Below, piece by piece: positions 10,472 through 19,100 of a stretch of 64,000 bases of DNA. The DNA comes from Paenibacillus oleatilyticus (GTDB taxonomy: Bacteria > Bacillota > Bacilli > Paenibacillales > NBRC-103111). The stretch lies in NCBI RefSeq assembly GCF_018998565.1, contig NZ_JAHNZO010000009.1, positions 62,001-126,000 on the forward strand, read 5' to 3'. Under the pieces are notes generated by a model. The model saw nothing but the letters and a program-made list of their open reading frames with translations. It did no database searches and was not told the origin of the DNA. How positions within the stretch are numbered: the first letter of the stretch is position 1; the number at the start of each line of letters is the position of its first letter. Made by a program: the position numbers and the translations under genes.

Positions 10472-11443
10472 TTGAACAAAGTCCAGTTGTTTCTTACACT
10501 CATTTTATTAAGTGCCCTCATCACCGCTTGCGGCGGACCGAGACCGATGGCGGCAACAGAGCCGGAAAAGGAAAGGGCTTATTGGGCAATGAAGGATTAC
10601 ATCGACTCGCATTTGATAGAAAAAGTGCTGTCCGATTACTTCGAAAATCTGGGTGACGGCGAGCAGCCGGTGATCCCAAAGGATTTCGACTACAAGATGC
10701 GCTCGTTCTCAACGTATAAAGGAAGTCGAACGAATAAGACTGAGCTTCTTGACAGGAGCTTAAGCTATGTCGACAAAAAACCGGTCTTTCCAACCGTCGA
10801 TCCGATCGTGATCCGAATGAGGCCGGTGATCAATGAGTTGAAGGCCGCGTTGGCTGAAGCATACGATTACTACGAGATGAAAAACTATGTCGACGATAAT
10901 TTCGCCAAGGGCAAGGAACTGCATGCGAGAATAAGACAGGCGTGGGCGGCGCTATACCCAATCAGAGAAGAATTTTCCGCAGCGATGAGAAATCTGGGCG
11001 CCGAGCTCAGAAAAGCGCACCTGGAAAGCTATACGAGCGACAAGCAGGATTTCCGGTACAGTACCTTAAAATTGGTGGTCGATGCCGAAGCGATGTCCGC
11101 GGAGTTGTCGCATCAAGGCATTACGGCTGACAACGTGCTGGATTTGGATATGAATGCTTTCAAACCGAAATACGACGTGCTTGTGGAAGATCTCAAGATT
11201 GTCACTCAGCAGTATCAGGTCATGGTCGACAAAGATAGTTCCGATAAATATAAATATGAAAAATACGTAAATGCGGCCAAGGAGGTTAAGGCTGCTGCCT
11301 CGGAAATGGTTGAGCGGGTGAATAAGCAGGAAAAAGTAGAGAAAGTCCCTTCACCAAACGACTACCAGTATCCAAGCGGTACTCCCGAGAAATTCAGCAG
11401 TAAGGTTGGTAGCGTTGCCTCGGAGTATGAACATATTTTTTAA
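10472..11443 (+). CDS. Lipoprotein with DUF3829 (YiiG-like) domain
   Basis: 323 residues. The N-terminus is a lipoprotein signal with lipobox LITAC, so the mature protein would be anchored outside the membrane. The rest is largely helical and charged, and matches the pattern of YiiG/DUF3829 lipoproteins: a conserved YNKYI-like segment near the start (here WAMKDYIDSHLIEKVLSDYF), a central helical bundle and a C-terminal helical tail. Function of the family is unknown. The start is a TTG preceded by TTAGGA; GGAGG lies a little farther upstream. Monocistronic, between a terminator and the toxin-antitoxin locus. Confidence 0.65.
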   Translation: MNKVQLFLTLILLSALITACGGPRPMAATEPEKERAYWAMKDYIDSHLIEKVLSDYFENLGDGEQPVIPKDFDYKMRSFSTYKGSRTNKTELLDRSLSYVDKKPVFPTVDPIVIRMRPVINELKAALAEAYDYYEMKNYVDDNFAKGKELHARIRQAWAALYPIREEFSAAMRNLGAELRKAHLESYTSDKQDFRYSTLKLVVDAEAMSAELSHQGITADNVLDLDMNAFKPKYDVLVEDLKIVTQQYQVMVDKDSSDKYKYEKYVNAAKEVKAAASEMVERVNKQEKVEKVPSPNDYQYPSGTPEKFSSKVGSVASEYEHIF

Positions 11444-11467
11444 TGTCGTAAATGAGCAGGGGACGGC

Positions 11468-11496
11468 TTGCAGGTATGAAAAAGAAGTTGTATCAT
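11468..11496 (+). promoter_or_regulatory. Putative promoter of antitoxin RNA
   Basis: TTGCAG (11468-11473), 17-base spacer, TATCAT (11491-11496). It would start a plus-strand RNA near 11503 that runs toward the toxin 3' end. Confidence 0.5.
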
Positions 11497-11533
11497 AAGA
11501 ATAAATAAGGAGCCGTGCGGCTAACACGACTCC
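11497..11533 (-). terminator. Terminator of the toxin mRNA
   Basis: On the minus strand, GGAGTCGTG / CACGGCTCC stem with a 7-base loop, then TTATTTATTCTT. On the plus strand it would form the 5' stem-loop of the antisense RNA. Confidence 0.6.
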
Positions 11534-11638
11534 TATAGTACAGTAGGCCGCTTCAAAGGCGGTCGGCTTCAAAGTAAAGTGAGTCAGGGAAATAGACCGT
11601 TACCTTACCAGAGTGGGCGGTCTATTTCTTTTTGTTTT
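11503..11638 (+). ncRNA. Putative antisense antitoxin RNA (SR4/RatA-like arrangement)
   Basis: Predicted from a promoter at 11468-11496 and a terminator with the perfect 11-bp stem GAAATAGACCG / CGGTCTATTTC (11589-11628) and tail TTTTTGTTTT. The RNA of about 135 bases is antisense to the 3' untranslated region of the toxin gene and to its last few codons. In Bacillus txpA/RatA and bsrG/SR4, an antitoxin RNA overlaps the toxin mRNA 3' end in the same way. The terminator U-tract is the complement of the toxin's Lys codons. Inferred; transcription is untested. Confidence 0.6.
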
Positions 11639-11735
11639 GGGTAAGCACGATGACGATGGTCACAACCAGCGTCAGCAGCGCAATAAGAAGCGAACCGAAG
11701 CCGATCATGAGCGTCAGAGCGTCTTTAACCTCCAC
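11622..11735 (-). CDS. TxpA/BsrG-like type I toxin peptide
   Basis: 37 residues starting at GTG: MEVKDALTLMIGFGSLLIAL, then a hydrophobic segment ending VIVLTQNKKK. The layout (short polar start, one membrane helix, tri-lysine end) and the 'E.L.LMI.FG' start match BsrG and TxpA of Bacillus subtilis, called holin-like toxins, which insert in the membrane and harm the host cell. GTG is placed 8 bases after GGAGG. An ATG six bases upstream sits against the ribosome site and is less likely. A plus-strand antisense RNA gene overlaps its 3' end. Too short for routine gene finders. Confidence 0.75.
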   Translation of the reverse strand: MEVKDALTLMIGFGSLLIALLTLVVTIVIVLTQNKKK

Positions 11736-11801
11736 AGGCATCACCTCCCTTCCGAGAGGCTAGCCGACCGCCCTTGCAAGCCGTTCTAGTGTACAGGAAA
11801 T

Positions 11802-11807
11802 AGTATA
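11802..11807 (-). promoter_or_regulatory. Putative -10 element of the toxin gene
   Basis: TATACT on the minus strand, about 70 bases before the toxin start. No good -35 element is visible at 17 bases. The mRNA would run from about 11795 to 11497. Confidence 0.35.
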
Positions 11808-11894
11808 CATCATTTATTCTTCGGCAATCTACTACTTCGCTCGGCTCGACACAAAAGCCGCAACAGCATTTGCCGCCGCGGCTTCCGTTCTTGT

Positions 11895-13325
11895 TTACAT
11901 AAACTTCCTATTCTGCTTCTTTCCGTCGTAGGTGAACAGCACCGGCTTCGTTTCGATGACCGATTCCAGATGCACCGTCTTCCCCCACAGCCGGTGAATA
12001 TACGGGAGAGTCCGTTCCACATACTTCAAATCGAGCTCGATACCCTCGTACATATGCTTCAAATACAGCTCGCCGTTCTTTTCGAAATCCCCATTCTCGA
12101 CGACGATATAAGGAAAGCCGCCGTTGACCCGGGAATACACGAGCTGGTCGCGGATTTGTTCCCAAGACTTGTCGGTAATTTTCCATTCCGGCCCCTTTTT
12201 CTCGAAAATGTACAAATCGAGCTCGTCGCACAGCTTCTTGGTCATGTAGTTGCGGATGAACGATAGGTCGGAGTCGAATTCGCGCACCTCGAAGATCTTC
12301 TGCCGGCCTTCGCCGCCTTTATAGCCGAAGCGGTCGCGGTCCTCCTGTGACGGCTGATCCCAGCGCTTCTCGATGTCCTCGAAAATTTTCAGTCCCAGGT
12401 AATACGGATTGAGCGTATGGCGGGAAGGGACGACAACGGAGGAGTTCAGCTTGGAGTATTCGATCGTTTCGGAGTCGGTCAGATCGAGCTCCCGCATAAT
12501 GCGCTGATGCCAGTAGGAGGCCCAGCCTTCGTTCATAATCTTCGTCTCCAGCTGCGGCCAGAAATACAGCATTTCGTCCCGCAGCATCGTCATGATGTCG
12601 CGCTGCCAATCCTTCAGGTAAGGGGCATGCTCCTCGATAAACAGCATCAGATCCTTCTCCGGCTCGGGCGGAAACTTCGCCGGGGCTTCTTTGGTGTTCG
12701 CCGTCTTGGCCGCAGGCTTCTCATCCAAATCCCACAAATCCTCGTAGCCGAACTTGCGCTCCGAAGGCTTTTTCGGATCGTCCGCCGCTTCTTCCCGGCC
12801 ACTGCTTCGTCCGCGATACGGCTTCGTGATCAGCGGATCGATATGCTCTTGAATGGCAAGCACGGCATCGATAAACTGTTCCACCTCGTCCGTCCCGTAT
12901 GCGATCTCGTACTGGCGGATGCGCTCGGCCGTGGCGGACATGCTCTCGACCATGTTGCGGTTCGTTTTGGAGAAGCGGACGTTGTTTTTGAAAAAGTCGC
13001 AGTGCGCCAGCACGTGCGCCACGATCAGCTTGTTTTGGATGAGCGAATTGCCGTCGAGCAGGAAAGCGTAGCACGGATCCGAGTTGATGACAAGCTCGTA
13101 AATTTTGCTGAGTCCGAAATCGTACTGCATTTTCATCTTATGAAAAGTTTTTCCAAAACTCCAGTGAGAGAAACGGGTCGGCATCCCGTAAGCGCCGAAG
13201 GTGTAAATAATATCGGAAGGGCATATCTCGTAACGCATCGGGTAAAAGTCAAGACCGAAGCCGCTGGCGACCTCGGTAATTTCCGCGATGGCGTATTCCA
13301 ATTGCTTGATGTCATCCGCATTCAC
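11895..13325 (-). CDS. spoVR: SpoVR family protein
   Basis: 476 residues, the size of SpoVR. SpoVR proteins are involved in spore cortex formation in Bacillus and occur next to YhbH/YeaH and the PrkA kinase in many bacteria; their biochemical role is unknown. Family segments seen: [36 protein letters not shown], the [12 protein letters not shown] motif, [18 protein letters not shown] and [14 protein letters not shown]. Its ATG overlaps the yhbH stop (ATGA), so the two are translationally coupled. No prkA gene is adjacent, unlike in enterobacteria. Confidence 0.9.
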   Translation of the reverse strand: MNADDIKQLEYAIAEITEVASGFGLDFYPMRYEICPSDIIYTFGAYGMPTRFSHWSFGKTFHKMKMQYDFGLSKIYELVINSDPCYAFLLDGNSLIQNKLIVAHVLAHCDFFKNNVRFSKTNRNMVESMSATAERIRQYEIAYGTDEVEQFIDAVLAIQEHIDPLITKPYRGRSSGREEAADDPKKPSERKFGYEDLWDLDEKPAAKTANTKEAPAKFPPEPEKDLMLFIEEHAPYLKDWQRDIMTMLRDEMLYFWPQLETKIMNEGWASYWHQRIMRELDLTDSETIEYSKLNSSVVVPSRHTLNPYYLGLKIFEDIEKRWDQPSQEDRDRFGYKGGEGRQKIFEVREFDSDLSFIRNYMTKKLCDELDLYIFEKKGPEWKITDKSWEQIRDQLVYSRVNGGFPYIVVENGDFEKNGELYLKHMYEGIELDLKYVERTLPYIHRLWGKTVHLESVIETKPVLFTYDGKKQNRKFM

Positions 13326-14482
13326 TGGGCGATCCTCCCCTCCGCGCCCTTCGGGAAAAAGGTTTTGAGCGCCTTGTACACTTCGCCTTTCTCACGAATG
13401 ACGTAGTGCACGAATTTCGGATCGTGAATGTTCCGGTAAGCGGACATGAGCGTGCTGCTGCGGTTATATTGATTTACTTCGCCGTATCCGAACAGATTCG
13501 CCCGCTTGATCAACTCGCCGATCAGCCGCACGCACCGCTCGTTGTCCGATGTCAAGTTATCACCGTCGGAAAAATGAAACGGATATATATTGAAACGGGA
13601 CGGCGGATAACGCCGGTCGATCAAGTCCACCGCAAGCTGATAGGCCGAAGAGCAGATGGTGCCGCCGCTTTCGCCTTTGGTGAAAAATTCCTCTTCCGTC
13701 ACTTGCTTGGCCTCGGTATGGTGGGCGATGAAAATGATTTCCACCTGCTCGTATTTCGTCCGCAGGAATCGCGTCATCCAGAAGAAAAAGCTGCGTGCGA
13801 TATATTTTTCGAAGGACCCCATACTGCCGGACGTATCCATCATGGCGAGCACCAGCGCGTTCGAGTGAGGGGTGACGATTTCGTCCCACGTCTTGTAACG
13901 CAGATCGTCCGGACTGATATGATGAATGCCGGGAGCCCCCGAGGTGGCGTTCCGTTTCAGATTTTCGAGAATCGTCCGCTTCTTGTCGATGTTGGACATG
14001 ATTCCTTTTTTACGGATATCGTTGAAAACGATTTCTTTGGTGGTGACATTGTGCTTTTCCTTCTGCTGCAGGTTTGGCAGCTCCAGCTCTTCGAAGAGCA
14101 AGGACTGCAGCTCCTCCATCTGCACCTCGGCATCATAGTAGTCGTCTCCCGGCTGATCGCCGGCGCCCTCGCCCTTGCCCGGACCGGAAGCGGGCTGCGG
14201 GTCTACCCCGAGCACGTCCCCGACCTGGCTGTCCCCGTCGCCTTGCCCCACATGCTTGCTCTTGTTGTAGTTATAGCGGAAACGGTACTCATCCAGACTG
14301 CGGATGGGCACTTTGACGATTTGTTTGCCGTCCGACATGATGATGCTTTCGTCCGTCACCAGATCAGGCAGATTTTGCTTAATCGCTTCCCGGACTTTCT
14401 GCTGATGGCGGGTCTGATCCTGATATCCTTTGCGGTGCAGGGACCAATCCTCGCGGGATACGGTAAATAAAGGCTCTGTCAT
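13322..14482 (-). CDS. yhbH: Sporulation protein YhbH (DUF444, VWA-like)
   Basis: 386 residues from the ATG at 14482, placed 8 bases after GGAGG; an upstream GTG falls inside the ribosome site. DUF444/YhbH family: conserved N-terminus ([19 protein letters not shown]), an acidic Gly/Asp-rich linker, and a VWA-like domain with the metal-site motif [12 protein letters not shown] (about residue 210) and later GGTICSSAY. In Bacillus, yhbH is expressed in sporulation under sigma-E. Partner proteins are unknown, but it is consistently encoded with SpoVR, as here. Confidence 0.9.
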   Translation of the reverse strand: MTEPLFTVSREDWSLHRKGYQDQTRHQQKVREAIKQNLPDLVTDESIIMSDGKQIVKVPIRSLDEYRFRYNYNKSKHVGQGDGDSQVGDVLGVDPQPASGPGKGEGAGDQPGDDYYDAEVQMEELQSLLFEELELPNLQQKEKHNVTTKEIVFNDIRKKGIMSNIDKKRTILENLKRNATSGAPGIHHISPDDLRYKTWDEIVTPHSNALVLAMMDTSGSMGSFEKYIARSFFFWMTRFLRTKYEQVEIIFIAHHTEAKQVTEEEFFTKGESGGTICSSAYQLAVDLIDRRYPPSRFNIYPFHFSDGDNLTSDNERCVRLIGELIKRANLFGYGEVNQYNRSSTLMSAYRNIHDPKFVHYVIREKGEVYKALKTFFPKGAEGRIAQ

Positions 14483-14491
14483 GCGGAACAC

Positions 14492-14834
14492 CTCCTGATA
14501 GCTTTTGGATCAAAGCTGGCTTCGATAGCGCGGTCAAAAAGCGGCTGAGCCGGCGTCGAAAGCTTGAACGGTGTTGGGGAGCGGATGGACGATAGCGTGT
14601 AAAGCAGCATGTAACGAAACATGACAAGTACTTGAAAAAAAAGTGCTTGTTACTAAATATATTCAAGTCCCGGAGGGATATGTGAGCGGGGGAGGAGCGG
14701 ATTTTTTTAGGGAGGCAGGGGTTACTGCAGGAGTCATAAAGCGCCGCAACGCGCGCCGGGAGAAGCGCGCGTTGCGAAAGGCATTTACTTTGTTTTTGCT
14801 TATTTACGATCATGAACCGTTCCTGACCGCTCCT
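14492..14834. other. Intergenic stretch between yhbH and the FocA-like gene
   Basis: About 340 bases. I see no convincing gene; the short open frames lack ribosome sites and family features. It contains the yhbH-spoVR promoter region, where I could not identify a clear sigma-E or sigma-G site, and the strong hairpin at 14745-14776. Confidence 0.5.
14745..14776. terminator. Strong GC-rich hairpin downstream of the FocA-like gene
   Basis: Perfect 11-bp inverted repeat CGCAACGCGCG / CGCGCGTTGCG with a 10-base loop. The T-runs nearby are not adjacent to the stem, so termination is likely but not textbook. Confidence 0.45.
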
Positions 14835-15692
14835 TCAGGCCTTACTTTCAGCCACCGCTCGCTCGTTTGTCGGTAGAGGCTGCGACTGCGGAAGAGCTGC
14901 TTCTCGGTTTAGCACCGCTTTTTCATTGGCTCTCAAATACGCTATCCAATAGGCGGTGGCGACGAAGACACTGCCTCCGACGGCATTACCGAGAAAGACG
15001 GGGACAAAGTTGCCCAGGTATTCCTGCCAGGTGTAGTGCCCTGCGAAGATCGCGGCAGGGATCAGGAACATGTTCGCGACAACGTGCTGGAAGCCGATGG
15101 CGACGAAGGTCATCGTCGGGAACCAGATGCCGAGCATTTTGCCCGCGACGTCGTCTGCGCCGTAAGCGAGCCAGACGGCCAAGGCGACAAGCCAGTTACA
15201 GCCGATCCCTGAGATAAAGGCTTGCAGAAAGCTTTCGTCAAGCTTGGCGCCCGCCACCTTGACCAGTTTGGATAAGTACGGCTCAGCCTCCGTCAAGCCG
15301 ACGACGTGACCGAACAGGTAAGCGACAAAGAGCGCCCCGGCAAAGTTGGATAGCGTAATCAGCAGCCAGTTGACGGTGAGCTGCTTCGTCGTTATTTTGC
15401 CCTGAAGCCGGGCCAGCGGCACCGCCATCATGTTTCCGGTCAACAGCTCACCCCCGGCAATAATCGTGAGGATCAAGCCAATGGGGAACAACGCCGCGCC
15501 CAGTAAGGAGCCGAGCCCGCTCCAGGCCGCAGGAACGCCCGCAGCTACTCTCAGATACAGAAGGAAGCCCAGGGCGATAAAAGCCCCTGCCAAAAAGCCC
15601 AGCGTACAAGTTTGCAGCGGACGCATATTCGCTTTCTTCTCGCCCATGGCTGCGGTAATATGCGCAATTTCTTCCGGTTTGCGGTACGACAT
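14835..15692 (-). CDS. Formate/nitrite channel (FocA/NirC family)
   Basis: 285 residues from the ATG giving MSYRKPEEIAHI. Six membrane segments with FNT motifs: a Lys-rich start, GFLAGAFIALGFLL, GGELLTGN at the second half-helix, IGCNWLVALAVWLA and VANMFLIPAAIF. These pentameric channels carry formate, nitrite or hydrosulfide; the substrate cannot be told here. An AAAGG ribosome site lies 12 bases upstream. Two Fnr-type boxes upstream suggest induction without oxygen, which fits formate or nitrite. Longer N-terminal starts are possible up to 15776 but would run into the regulatory boxes. Confidence 0.88.
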   Translation of the reverse strand: MSYRKPEEIAHITAAMGEKKANMRPLQTCTLGFLAGAFIALGFLLYLRVAAGVPAAWSGLGSLLGAALFPIGLILTIIAGGELLTGNMMAVPLARLQGKITTKQLTVNWLLITLSNFAGALFVAYLFGHVVGLTEAEPYLSKLVKVAGAKLDESFLQAFISGIGCNWLVALAVWLAYGADDVAGKMLGIWFPTMTFVAIGFQHVVANMFLIPAAIFAGHYTWQEYLGNFVPVFLGNAVGGSVFVATAYWIAYLRANEKAVLNREAALPQSQPLPTNERAVAESKA

Positions 15693-15719
15693 GCCTAGAC
15701 ACGACCTTTCCATACTATT

Positions 15720-15735
15720 TGTGAAAATATTCACA
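15720..15735. promoter_or_regulatory. Perfect Fnr/Crp-type box
   Basis: TGTGA-AAATAT-TCACA, exactly the Bacillus Fnr consensus TGTGA-N6-TCACA. It would lie at about +40 in the predicted transcript, between the promoter and the start codon. Confidence 0.65.
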
Positions 15736-15774
15736 ATAAATGATGTGCTAACGCCCAGTTCCTGCTGTCGTCTC

Positions 15775-15817
15775 ATTTTACCGCAAAAAAAGGGGACCGA
15801 AAGTGGTATTTATCACA
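15775..15817 (-). promoter_or_regulatory. Fnr-activated promoter of the FocA-like gene (-10 and -41.5 site)
   Basis: On the minus strand, TAAAAT (15775-15780) implies a start at 15768. A second Fnr-like box, AGTGG-TATTTA-TCACA on the plus strand (15802-15817), is then centred at -41.5, the class II activator position. No good -35 hexamer is needed in that layout. Confidence 0.5.
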
Positions 15818-15885
15818 TTCGCGTAGGATGGTTTGCACAGAAAGCGCGGTTAAGGGAATAACGGCTGAAACCTAAAAAAAGTATA

Positions 15886-15913
15886 TTGGATATTCGACGA
15901 AATATGGTAAAAT
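15886..15913 (+). promoter_or_regulatory. Putative sigma-A promoter of the NRPS unit
   Basis: TTGGAT, 16-base spacer, TAAAAT, about 210 bases before the NRPS start. The leader would include the small ORF and hairpin at 16011-16103. Confidence 0.45.
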
Positions 15914-16010
15914 ATAACTGAATACGCAATATTATTTAACGAATCGACACAAATCGATAGTTCTGCGAATTGAATAAAAAGGGCTTCGTCTTTTCATTGC
16001 AGGAGGAGCC

Positions 16011-16103
16011 ATGGAGGGGCCGTATGCGTCAAACGCCTTCGTTTCGAAAAGCAACTCGTTTCGGATTTGGAACGGGTTGCTTTTTGTCTTCACAGCCAAT
16101 TGA
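16011..16103 (+). CDS. Putative 30-residue leader peptide before the NRPS gene
   Basis: ATG preceded by a strong AGGAGG. The product starts MEGPYASNAFVSKSN and ends FVFTAN, not recognised. The terminator hairpin at 16050-16090 lies inside the reading frame, so a ribosome translating this ORF would disrupt the hairpin. That is the layout of translation-dependent attenuation. No run of regulatory codons stands out. It may also be a chance ORF. Confidence 0.35.
   Translation: MEGPYASNAFVSKSNSFRIWNGLLFVFTAN
16050..16090 (+). terminator. Terminator or attenuator in the NRPS leader
   Basis: AGCAACTCGTT / AACGGGTTGCT stem (one G-U pair), 10-base loop, then TTTTGTCTT. It lies between the promoter and the NRPS gene. 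Confidence 0.65.
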
Positions 16104-16123
16104 ATTCGGGAGGGAGAAAGAGG

Positions 16124-19100
16124 ATGTCACAGAAAGTGGATGAAGGGACGATCAGCATTATTGACCGCTGGATAACGGAGATACAGGACGCGGAGGAGGC
16201 TACCGTTCTCCGTTTGGATCGCGGCCCGGCGGGCGATCCGGATGCGCCTCAAACCCTTAGCCGCACGTTCGAAAATGCGCCGCTAGATCGTTTGCGTCAG
16301 CTTTGCGGCATGCATCGGGTTCAAGTAAGCACTTTGCTTTATACGGCGTGGGCCGTATTGCTGCAGCGCTATTTGCGGACCGAAGAGGTACGGTTTGCAG
16401 TGGTCACACCCGAAGAAGACCGGATCATCCTTGCCCGAATCGCAGGCGCAGCTTCGCTGCCGTTCGAATCGCTGGTCGCCCGGGCGGAAGATACGCTGGC
16501 CCAGACGAAGGCTTACGCGCTTACACGCAGCAAGCTTCGCGACCTGAGCGGGTCCGACTCACCGAAGCTTCCTTTCAATACGGCCGCAGCTGTGGAAGCT
16601 CCCGGCGCCGTCCGGGCGTGGTCCGTCATTCCGGGGTGCGACCTCGCGATCCGGTTCGTGCTTTCGCATGTAATCGAAGTTCGCGCGGAGTACAAGCCGG
16701 ACTCGTTTCAGTCGAAGACGATCCGCAGGCTGCTGGGGCATTTGGAGAATATCGTCATGACCTGGTTCGAATCTCCCCATACGCCTGTCGGCCGCATCGC
16801 TTTGCTGAGCCAAGACGAGAGAGAGCAGCTGCTGGTCGGGTTCAATCAAACGGATACGCCTTTTTCCTCGGATGCGACCATTCACTGGCTGTTCGCGGAG
16901 CAGGCGCGGCGGACGCCGGATCGCCCCGCGATTGTTAACGGGACCGACTGCTTGACTTACGGGCAGCTCGACGAGCAATCGAACCGGATAGCCAGAACGC
17001 TGATCGAACTTGGAGTACAAGCTAATACCCTTGTCGCCGTCATGACCCGCCCTACGCTGTCGATGTTCGCCGGTGTGCTGGCGGTGCTGAAAGCGGGTGC
17101 GGCGTATGTGCCGATCGATCCGAGTTATCCTCCGGACCGCATACGCTACATTTTGGAGGATAGCGGAGCGAAGCTGCTGCTCACGGAGGGGCAGTCGGAG
17201 CTTCCATTTACCTTTAATGGACAGGCTGTCGATCTCGCGGACCAGCGGATGCATGACGGGGATGCGTCTCCTTTGCCGGAGCTTGCGGAACCATCCGGCT
17301 TGGCTTATGTCATCTATACGTCCGGCTCCACCGGGCAGCCGAAGGGCACGCTGATCGAGCACCGGTCGCTGGTCAATTTTTGCGAATGGCATTGCTCGCA
17401 TTTTCAGGTCACGATGGAGGACGTCAGCAGCAAATATTGCAGTGTCGGGTTCGACGCCTCGATACTGGAGATTTTCCCCTATCTTATTTCCGGAGCGGCG
17501 GTTCATGTCATTCCCGAACACATCCGGCTGGATGCTGTGGAGCTGAACGAGTACTTCAACCAACATGGCATTACCGTCAGCTTCTTGCCGACCCAGCTCG
17601 GCGAGCAGTTCATGAAACTTCCTAATCGCTCGCTCCGTGTGCTGATGACGGGCGGAGAGAAGCTGAAGACATTTCACCCGCAAAGCTACCTTATTTACAA
17701 CGTATACGGGCCTACCGAAAATACGATCTTCACCACGACGCATCTTGTCAAGGGGCAGACGGATAACATTCCGATCGGGAAGCCGCTGAGCAATGTTCGG
17801 TTGTATATTTTGGATGCCTGCGGCCAGCCGCAGCCGGTGGGGGTTCCGGGGGAATTGTGCATTTCCGGTGTCGGTCTGGCCCGGGGCTACTTGAACCGGC
17901 CGCAGCTGACGGAGGAGAAATTCGTCGCCCATCCGTTCTGCGAGGGGGAGCGGCTGTACCGAACGGGGGATTTGGCCCGGTGGCTGTCAGACGGGTCCGT
18001 CGAATACGTGGGACGCCTCGATCATCAGGTGAAAATTCGCGGTTTCCGGGTCGAAACAGGCGAAATTGAGCAGCGGCTCCGGCTGCACGATCGGGTGCTT
18101 GATTGCATCGTGATCGCGCGCGAAGACGATGCCGGCCGTGCGTACCTGTGCGCATACGTCGTGTCCGAAGAGCCTCTCGCCCACAGTGAGCTGTCGGCGT
18201 TTTTGGCGGAGCAGCTGCCGGATTACATGATTCCGTCCTGGTTCGTCACGCTTCCGAGGCTGCCTGTGAATGCGAACGGAAAAGTTGACCGGCGCGCGCT
18301 GCCCGATCCCGGGAGAGAGGCGGAGTCGGCTTCTTACGCGCCTCCGGCCAGTGAGGCGGAACAGGGGCTGGCGGAGCTGTGGAAGGAACTGCTCGGCTTG
18401 CGGACGGTCGGCGTGCATGACCGCTTCTTCGACGCCGGAGGTCATTCGCTGCATGTCGCCGTCCTGCGCGGACAAATTGAACGGTGCTTCGGCGTCCGGC
18501 TGTCGATTGCGGAGTTGTTCGAGCATACGACCATCCGTAAGCAAGCGGAGCGGATCGGTCAAGCGGGTAAACCGGCCGGAGGTGGTCAGGCGATTGAAAA
18601 GGCGCCCGAGCGGGAGCATTATCCCCTTCATCCGGCGCAAAAGCGGCTCTTCTTCATCGGGCAGATGGAGCAGGCGGGGACGGCCTATAACACCCCGCTG
18701 CTGCTCAAGATTGAAGGGAACGTCGACCGGCGGCGGATGGAGCGAGCTTTCGAGCATATGATCGAGCGTCATGAACCGCTTCGTACGGCTTTTGCATGGG
18801 TAGATGGGGAGCTCGCGCAGACCGTCTGGCCCCGTGCGGCGTTTCAAATGCAGTTTCATGCGGCAGCGGAAGAAGAAGCGGAGCGGCTGATGTCCGCGTT
18901 CGTCGTTCCCTTCGATCTCGGGAAGTCGCCGTTATTCCGGGCCGGACTCATTAGCTGCTCCGAGGAGCTGCATTTTCTGATGCTGGATTTTCACCATATT
19001 ATTGTGGACGGCGTCTCGATGCATGTGTTTTACGAGGAGTGGAGCCGATTATACCGGGGGGATGCGCTTCCTCGCCCGGCAATCCAATTCAAAGACTATG

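Noticed and set aside
14643..14876. 77-codon plus-strand frame between yhbH and the FocA-like gene
   Set aside because: The sequence shows no family features, spans the strong hairpin and runs into the 3' end of the opposite gene.
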